DNA from: Gnetum montanum
Taxonomy: Eukaryota; Streptophyta; Gnetopsida; Gnetales; Gnetaceae
NCBI GenBank assembly: GCA_015680685.1
Contig: MNCI01006555.1
Span: 982,327-1,046,326, forward strand
Direction: 5' to 3'
DNA length: 64,000 nucleotides
Shown here piece after piece: positions 57,170-64,000 of the stretch. The notes under the pieces are model-generated. The model saw only the letters and a program-made list of their open reading frames with translations, searched no databases and was not told the origin of the DNA. Each line of letters opens with the position of its first letter. Position 1 is the first letter of the stretch. A program made the translations under genes and the position numbers.

Positions 57170-57978
57170 GAGGCTTCCAAAGGCTAGAAATTTTTCTCGT
57201 AATTATGTTTTTTGGCTTGGATGAAACAATATCAAAAATCATACTTGGTCTTGATCATTGTGAGACTAAAAAAGTGATACAACAAGTAGCTAGCCAAACT
57301 CTTGCATTTTCATTTTGTAACATAGAAAACACTCAAGGAGTGCTCACAAAGTGAATGTGGATTAATTAATAGAGTATTATTCAAGTAATCTATACTTGGA
57401 TACAATTCATGAATGGCATTAACATTGAGATTTCTTCATTTTTATTATAGCATTCTAACTTACCTTAGAATTTACAATTAATATAATGTATTTTCCACAC
57501 AATTTAACTTAATGTTTATTTTCCTTTGCGTTTAGAATAATAATTTATATTTCTCATGCACATGAAATCAGTATGACCAACTTCAAGCATAAATATATTA
57601 GCATTTAGTAATCCGAACAATGTCCTACTTGGTAGGCCTAATAGTGGAATATTTGGTAACCCAACAACGATAGTAGGCTAGATTAGACTTACCTTCTTGC
57701 ATTTGGATTAAATAGATTAAATTTTAATATTTAAAATATATTTTAATATAGTTGCATCAACATCAAGATTATACACCTCAATTATACTTAACCATATGCA
57801 TTAAGGGCCACATGAGTATAACTAGCAAGACAGTGACTAGCAATCACAATTAACAATCTAAGTATTTCTCTAGTCTAGTCCACATATTATAATCAAGTCA
57901 CAGGTAATGCTCATGATTTATATACTTCAATGTCTCATGATTTATATACTTCAATGTAGGGGCTACTCACCGCTCATC
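57170..57978 (+). repeat. Right part of an Athila-type LTR (third lineage)
   Basis: Aligns with the R/U5 part of the Ath-D LTRs: AGTATGACCAACTTCAAGCA (57570) against AAGTATGACCACTTCGAG; then CTACTTGGTAGGCCTAATAG and GGTAACCCAACAACG against the TTGGTACACCTAGTAG and GGTTGCCCAGCAACG text; and a terminus GGGGCTACTCACCGCTCATCA (last 20: GGGCTACTCACCGCTCATCA) against GGGGGTACTTCATTGCTCATCA in Ath-D. No primer site follows, so it is a 3' LTR or solo LTR. The left boundary is uncertain. Confidence 0.6.
57910..57958 (+). repeat. Two-copy 25-bp tandem duplication
   Basis: TCATGATTTATATACTTCAATG (first 20: TCATGATTTATATACTTCAA) occurs twice in direct succession with a period of 25. The copies are identical, so the duplication is recent relative to the LTR. 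Confidence 0.85.
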
Positions 57979-59648
57979 ATGTATAATACCCATGTATAAG
58001 ATTTTTCCACATTTGTGATTCTACCATACCATGTTTTGGTACATAATCATCTTATAATGTTGTTTTGAAGTATGATGAAGTCAATGTTATTGAAAATTGA
58101 TGCAATAAAATAACTTTAAGAATTTTTGCCCATCAAAAATTTATTGTATATTTGATTAATATAGACTAATCCAAAATCAAAAACCATAGAAAAAGCATCT
58201 AAGGTAAAAGCTCATTTTATGGTTGTGGTTTTCAGCTACCGCTATGTTAATCAAGGAGAATTTAATGTATTCCACATAACCTTTAGCAAGAAAACAAGAG
58301 GTTTCCTTTGTAAACGCTGATGAGACTTCAATTTTCACATCTTATTTTCATAGTCAGTTAGGATGGAAAACGAAGCAACAAAGGTTGGTTAAAAATAGGG
58401 GACCTTTGTTATTTTAATGAAGACGGTAACCTATATACAGTCAACCGAATGAAAGAGCTCATGACGGGTAAAGGTCACTTGGTAAAAATTCTAGGATATT
58501 TGCTCTTTGAATGTGATTTGTCGTCATAATGCTTCAGAACAACATTATAATATTGTATGCACGGCAGAATTACTAGTAAAGTGTATACATGGGTATCATG
58601 CATTATCACTCAGTTTAAGCCCGGTAACTTGTGCTGCAGGTCAACCACAAACCAGAGTTAGCATCATTAAGCACAAACAGTTGCTATTGAGCTAATGCAG
58701 CACCGGCATGATAAGACTCGGAGATTACTGATTCGACTTGAAAGATTGCCATGTGCTGCAAAAGACAAAAATGCCCTATTGCAAAGACACAGTCGCCACA
58801 TGTCTAGCCATGAGATTGAAAAAAGTTGGACAAGGTAGATAATATTTAATCAACCTAATCTATTGCAGGAAAACTGCATTGTCATTTTCAATGAATTCCT
58901 GTTACATGTAGCTCTTCAATGTAGGAAAACATCATGAACAATAAGAAACCTGAAAATCCCCAAAAGCAGCTTAAAAAACAGCACCGCATAGAAATGTTGG
59001 TGAGAAGCAGGGTTGGTTAGAGTTGTGATTCGTCAGTGGGAGATGCTTTCTGGCCTAGAATTACTAGCACCATAGTTGACATTTGACCTCTTTCTGGATC
59101 GCTCCAGCTGCCGATTTATAGATCAGCTATATATCAAATCCTTTTAAAGTATTCATGTACTGCTACGTTATCTACTTGTTAGAAACCAAAAACAGATATT
59201 ACCCACCAGGTTCAGCTTTCCTACTATTACAGACAATTGCATTTATGGGAAAGAAAGCATCACAAGAATTAGTTACAAAGCCCACCTACAGGGGCTAACT
59301 GAACAAGCAGTCCGTAAGTTCTCATGAGACTTTATTTCCAGTGTCCATACAAAGCATAAAACCATACATTTTTGTAAGATTCTAAAGAACTTTATACGTG
59401 ACTTAACTGCTAGAATAAAGTTTCTGTTGCTGAAAATCGAATTCACCTTGAAATTGGAGAATCGATACTTCGGCAGCCACGATAGCGAGAGTAATACAGC
59501 GGAGTTGATACAAATTTTCTTTGGGGTAATTAATTTTAAAATCTCATCAAGATAATTTTCTTTAGTTTAGAAAGTACCGTATGGGATGCTTAAGTATTTA
59601 CAAGTTTCTTAGTTCTTAGAATTCGCCATTACAGAGCAAATGTAGAGG
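57979..59648. other. Unassigned, less decayed sequence
   Basis: No transposon motif seen. CG dinucleotides are more frequent than in the decayed repeats. One weak coding candidate exists on the - strand at about 59032-59101: after an acceptor-like AATCGGCAG the frame reads LERSRKRSNVNYGASNSRPE and a few more residues, then stops. It is too short to assign. Confidence 0.3.
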
Positions 59649-59649
59649 G

Positions 59650-59805
59650 GATAATCTCTTGAAGTGATGGTAAGGTGTTTATAAGCTATTAAGACCTAAG
59701 TTTGAGCCCGGGTACAACCTCTCCAAAGAGGTTAGGCCATTGCTCATCTACCAACCTTCCAATTTGACAAAGTGAGCATTGAGCCTCTAGATAATGATCC
59801 TATAT
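59650..59805 (+). mobile_element. SINE-like element (tRNA-derived, Au-like)
   Basis: An A-box-like GATGGTAAGGTG (about 59667-59678) and a B-box-like AGTTTGAGCCC (59699-59709) lie about 30 bases apart. A segment CCTCTCCAAAGAGGTTAGGC follows, then a short tail. This resembles the tRNA-derived head and conserved body of plant Au-type SINEs. No target duplication could be confirmed and the 3' end is uncertain. Confidence 0.42.
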
Positions 59806-60779
59806 ATAAGAAATTTAAAAGATTTTGCTGTCAAGAATTCAAAGTGGAAAACCAAACACAATATAATATTATGTTTCTTAAAGTAGATATAATGCTCTTA
59901 GAGGTTGAAGCTATTTCTTAATTTATATAGGACACTCACAATCTTTTTGAATTCTCATTTGATACTCCAAAAAAGTGATGGTGAAAACCCAATATAAACA
60001 ATGGTTTCGTAAGGGAATTCTATGGCTTAATAAATAGAATATTCAAGAGCATATTTTTTATTATGATATTAAATAAGTAAGAAAATTAGTAAAACAAACA
60101 GTATTTCAAAATCCTTTAAGACATGTATTAGGGAAAAAAAACATTTCTATTTGAATAGTCAAGATCAAGAGCACTTTTTTTATTTTAATCTCAAACAAGC
60201 AAGGAAACAAGTAGAGAAATTGGTGAAACAAACTTTGGAACAATGTAGAACAAAAGAACATTTATGTTTAAATAGTATAAATAGGCCTTAATTCAACCAC
60301 AAACTATTGATCTTTGATACTATTCCTCCCCACTTGTGATCAATAATAGTAGAAAAAGAATGAGATGTCATGATTGAACATGAAATAGGTATACGATTCA
60401 AAATTCCTTATAAATAACTACTATTCCTCACCATTTATGATGTACAATTAGTAGAACATGAACAAGATCTTATTGTTTGATAGATGAAACAAGCATATGG
60501 TTCAAAAATCTTCCTAAATTATGAATATGTTAACTATGCAATACAAATAGCATTAAAGATAAACAACAATGAACAATGCTTTGTAATTTTCCTAATGATA
60601 TTTTTAAAATTCTTACTATTTACATTTCTACTATTCAATAAATTCAAATGGTGTACAAACATATTAAAATTTCCATTTCAATTTTAAAGAAAAATTTAAA
60701 TATCTTTTAAAAAAACAAAACTTGTGTCCTAGGATATTGAGCATCCGCAAGGCATTCATGGCTACAACCTTTCCAATTC
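59806..60779. other. AT-rich stretch without recognised gene
   Basis: High A+T with short random open frames only. Two similar phrases near 60050-60260 (GAATATTCAAGAGCATATTT- and AATAGTCAAGATCAAGAGCA-like, each followed by AAACAAAC and AAAACA text) suggest an old local repeat. Confidence 0.4.
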
Positions 60780-61261
60780 TGTAATGGGCTGACAAATATT
60801 CTATACCTATTATGAAATTAATAAAATTTGTAAATAGAAAGAGCAAAGAAAACAAGAGAAACACCACAAAAATTTACGTGGAAAACCCTAAAGCAGGGAA
60901 AAACTATAGAAACTAGTGTAAAGCTCTTCCTTTATTTGGAGAAAGCAACCCAAGAATACAAGCCGTCCTTGATAGGTCTCATAGCTTGTTGCTATCACCA
61001 CATTCTTAAACCCTTCCTCTCACAGTTGGTTGTTGTTTTTAACACACCTTCCTACCCTTAATTTATAGGAAAAATAGTAATCTTTTTTCTATTACAATCT
61101 TTAGATGATTTTAGAAATTGCTAATTATATATCAAGAAGAGATTACAAAGCAGGAGTGATAAAAGAATAACTTAGAATGATAAAAACATAGGAAGAGTTT
61201 TCTTCGCATTAACTGATAGTTAACAATTCTTGTGTTTTTTCACATTAATTGACAGTTAACA
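60780..61261 (-). repeat. 3' LTR of the - strand copia element
   Basis: On the - strand the LTR begins TGTTAACTGTCAATTAATG at 61261, directly after the polypurine tract. A repeated short phrase TTAACTGTCA/TTAACTATCAGTTAATG lies near the start. The far end is placed at 60780 because the - strand reads GCCCATTACA there, giving a TG...CA-type LTR of about 480 bp. That end is a guess without a second copy. Confidence 0.5.
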
Positions 61262-61277
61262 GTTCTCCCACTTGAAG
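61262..61277 (-). other. Polypurine tract of the copia element
   Basis: On the - strand CTTCAAGTGGGAGAAC immediately precedes the LTR start TGTTAAC. CAAGTGGGAGA before TGTTA is the usual 3' junction of Tork/Tnt1-like copia elements. Confidence 0.75.
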
Positions 61278-61289
61278 AAAAATTTGACA

Positions 61290-64000
61290 AATCTTCAAGC
61301 TAAAGATGCACTAGTTCCAAGCTACATTCTTATGTCTTCGCTATTCCAAGCAGTTTTGTACAAAAAAAAAAAACAAAACATGCACATCCATTGCTACCAC
61401 TTTTGTCAATGCATCAACAATATTTTTCTGTGTTTATTTTCTACAAATTAATTAAGCTTTCTCAATAGTATCTCTAATAAAATGGTATTTAATATCAATA
61501 TGTTTTGTTTTATCATGATAAGCTGAATTTCTTACTAGATGCAAGGCACTTTGGTTGTCACAAAAAAATTGATAATTGTCTTACCTTATACAAAGAAACT
61601 ATAATAATCTTCACAACTATAACATCTCCTTACATGCCTTTGTCAATGCCACATACTTAGATTTTGTAGTGGACAAAGTTACCAAAGATTGAAGTTTTGG
61701 CATCCAACTTATTGCATCACCTCCTAAAACAAAAGCATTAATATATAGTTGAATATCTGGTATCTAAATTAACTACAAAATTTACATCCACATAAACACA
61801 AATATTCAAATTATTATTTCCAAAACATAAACAAGCATATTGAGTTCCCTTTAAGTATCTAAGAATCCATTTTACAACAAGCCAATGGTTCCAACCATAA
61901 TTATTCATATATCTACTAACAATACTAACTACATATGCTATATTTAGACGAGTGCACACCATAGCATACATTAAAGAGCCAACAGCAAAAGTATATGGAA
62001 TATCTTTTGGTTTGGCAATTTCTTTTTCTATACTATGACAATCTTTCTTGAATAATTGAAAATTAAAAGCTAAAGGAGTACTTACAAGTTTTGCTTTTGA
62101 CATATTAAAATGTTCTAACTTTTTTCCAATATACTCACTTTGATTAAACTATAGTTTTCCTTTTTTTTCGCTTTCTATCCCTATAAACATGCATTCAAGA
62201 ATTCGTTTGCCATGTCCCAAATCCTTTATAACAAATTGTTTACTTATCTTAAGTTGTTTTATTTTTAATATATCATTCCCTACAATTGACATATCATCTA
62301 CATACAACAACACAATTACAAATTTATTTATATCACTTAAGAAATAACACAATGATCAAGATCACTCGTACAATAATCCATTTTGTGCATAAAAGAATCA
62401 AATTTTTTGTACCCCTACCTAAGAGCCTATCTTAAAGAATATAAGTTTTTCATCAGGCAATACACATAATGAGGTTTTTTTTTATCAACAAATCTTTCTA
62501 GATGGTGCATATAGATTTCTTCATTTAAATCACCATGTAGAAAAGTTGTTTTAACATTTAACTTATCTAACTCCAAATCTAAACAAGCAACCAATGAAAA
62601 AACAATCAAAATAGAATAATGCTTAACAATGGGAAAAAATATTTTTATAAAATCAATTCCTAGATTTTGATTGTAACATTTAGCTACTAGCTTAGCCTAA
62701 TAAAGATTTCCCCCATCTACCTTATTCTTTTAAGTAAAAATCTATTGATTTTGAAGTGTTTTACATTCCTTCGGTAATTCCACCAATTCCCAAGTTCTAT
62801 TCTATTGAAGTGAATTCCATTCCCTTTTCACAGTTTTCTTTCATTTTACTACATTAGAACTTGCAAAAGCTTCTTTCACCGTTTCAAGTTCACCACAATC
62901 TATATAAAGAATATAATCTTTAAATCTAGCTTGAGGACGTCTTATTCTACTTGAATGTCTTACTTCATGTGATGTATCTTCAGCAAGATTTTCCTCCTCA
63001 TTAGTTTCTTTTTCCTCATCTTCATTTAGAAATTCTAGGGTGTTTTGATTTGCCACTTGCTCTTGCATTATATCTTCTTTTAGTTGCAAAGCAAATCTAA
63101 GAACTTATTGTGTAACAAAATTAGAAACCTTTTTCTTTTGAAAATCATAAAACACCACATTTTCTTAAAATTTTACATCTCGTGATCTTACAAATTACTT
63201 TACCTCAAGATCCCATAATCTAAACCTCAATTCATTACTACCATAACCTACAAAATACATCTTTTTTATTTATCATCAAATTTAGATATATTTTCCTTTT
63301 GTATATGCATATGAACAACACATCCAACAACTCTTAAATGACTATAAGAAACATATCTCCCACTCCACAAAGACTTTGGTACTTCATTATTTAAAGAAGA
63401 ATATGATGATCTATTAATTAAATAAGCAACAGTCATAATAGCCTTAGCCCAAAAAGTTTTAAGCAAGCCTGCAACAACAATCATGAATCTTGCATATTCA
63501 ACCAATGTTCTATTGCAACTTTCTACTACTCCATTTACTTGTGGAGTTCCAGGAAGAGGACGAATATGCCAAATTCCTTTTTATCTGCAAAACTCACTCA
63601 ATGCATGTGAAGTCTATTCACCACTATTATCAGTAAGCAAATATTTCAACTTTAAACATGTTTGTGTCTCTACTTTAGCAACAAATGACTTTAAAATATT
63701 TAAAACAACATCCTTGGACTTTATTGGAAATACCCATACTTTGCGTGTATGATCATCAATGAAAGTAATGAAATATAGTGAACCACTTAATGATGCTAGA
63801 TTTAATGAACCACAAACATCAAAATAAACAAGCTCCAATTTATTAACTCATCTACATCCCATATTTCTTAAAAAAAAGTCACCCTTTTTAATTTATCAAC
63901 AGCACAATCTTTGCAAAATTCTATGGAGCTTGCTGCAAATTTGGAAATGCAAGAATGATATTGAAGTACCTTCAAATTAGAATAACTTATATGGCCCAAT
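61290..64000 (-). pseudogene. Ty1/copia pol (integrase, RT, RNase H), Tork/Tnt1-like, decayed
   Basis: Read from the right edge leftwards. Integrase core: ELVYFDVCGSLNLASLSGSL, YFITFIDDHTRKVWVF and LLTDNSGE (63838-63614), then FWAKAIMTVAYLINRSSYSS (63450). A Glu-rich linker with RHSSRIRRPQARFKDYIL lies at 63089-62841. RT: LDKLNVKTTFLHGDLNEEIY (62570), and FVIVLLYVDDMSIVGND with the catalytic YVDD (62320-62260). RNase H: VGSLMYAMVCTRLNIAYVVS (61990), VKWILRYLKGTQYACLCFGN, then LSTTKSKYVALTKA and DNQSALHLVRNSAYHDKTKH, ending in NIVDALTKVV (about 61400). The order integrase before RT defines copia. Stops and frame changes are frequent, and gag lies beyond the window. Confidence 0.88.

Noticed and set aside
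1-64000. tRNA or rRNA genes and intact host genes
   Set aside because: I scanned for B-box/A-box cloverleaf candidates and continuous protein-coding frames and found only the SINE-like pair at 59.65-59.7 kb. All long frames belong to retroelements or repeats.

Overview
The window reads as nuclear DNA from a large, repeat-rich seed-plant genome. A gymnosperm is plausible but cannot be shown from sequence alone. I found no intact host gene, tRNA, rRNA or CRISPR. Almost everything recognisable is a decayed retroelement. Reading frames stay collinear for hundreds of codons, but they are broken by TAG, TAA and TGA where the family has Gln or Arg. That is the signature of C-to-T decay of methylated cytosines.

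The core (about 5.4-48 kb) is a nest of LTR retrotransposons. (1) 'Tat-G' (+ strand, 45.76-47.9 kb) is a Ty3/gypsy pol fragment with RNase H, a second archaeal-type RNase H and integrase. (2) It is interrupted by 'Ath-E' (- strand), an Athila-like element whose 5' LTR is 44882-45761. Its gag, PR, RT and RNase H run leftwards to 39742 and resume with integrase at 17535 and a downstream ORF to about 11.35 kb. (3) 'Ath-D' (+ strand, 17541-39736, TSD ATATC) lies inside Ath-E, exactly between its RNase H and integrase. It has both LTRs, a tRNA-Asp-like primer site, gag, pol and a downstream ORF. (4) 'NA-C' (+ strand, 29295-38622, TSD GTGTT) lies inside Ath-D. It has 1.7 kb LTRs and a single gag-protease ORF with no RT, RNase H or integrase, so it looks non-autonomous. 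A diverged relative, 'NA-F' (- strand, about 5.38-11.17 kb), sits at the matching place in Ath-E, just downstream of its last ORF and in the same orientation.

Left flank: a LINE 3' end (1-690), T-rich non-coding DNA, then a + strand decayed multi-exon stretch (2.5-5.35 kb). The first part of that stretch resembles an FCP1/NLI-type HAD phosphatase. Right flank: degenerate tandem repeats (48.3-49.1 kb), a copia gag (50.1-51.7 kb), an assembly gap (53316-53402), less decayed DNA beside it, a decayed ORF followed by an Athila-type LTR (54.9-57.98 kb), an unassigned low-copy stretch, a SINE-like element (59.65-59.8 kb) and a - strand Ty1/copia pol with its 3' LTR (60.8-64 kb, running off the end).

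The observation most worth following: in both Athila-like elements the ORF downstream of pol has its own promoter-like module. In each case it carries the same motifs as that element's own LTR U3, although the motifs differ completely between the two elements. A splice acceptor-like AG sits directly before the ORF's ATG in both. Second: the gag-protease ORF of NA-C appears to continue past its TGA into a short tail ending in a hydrophobic segment, and NA-F has a recognisably similar tail.
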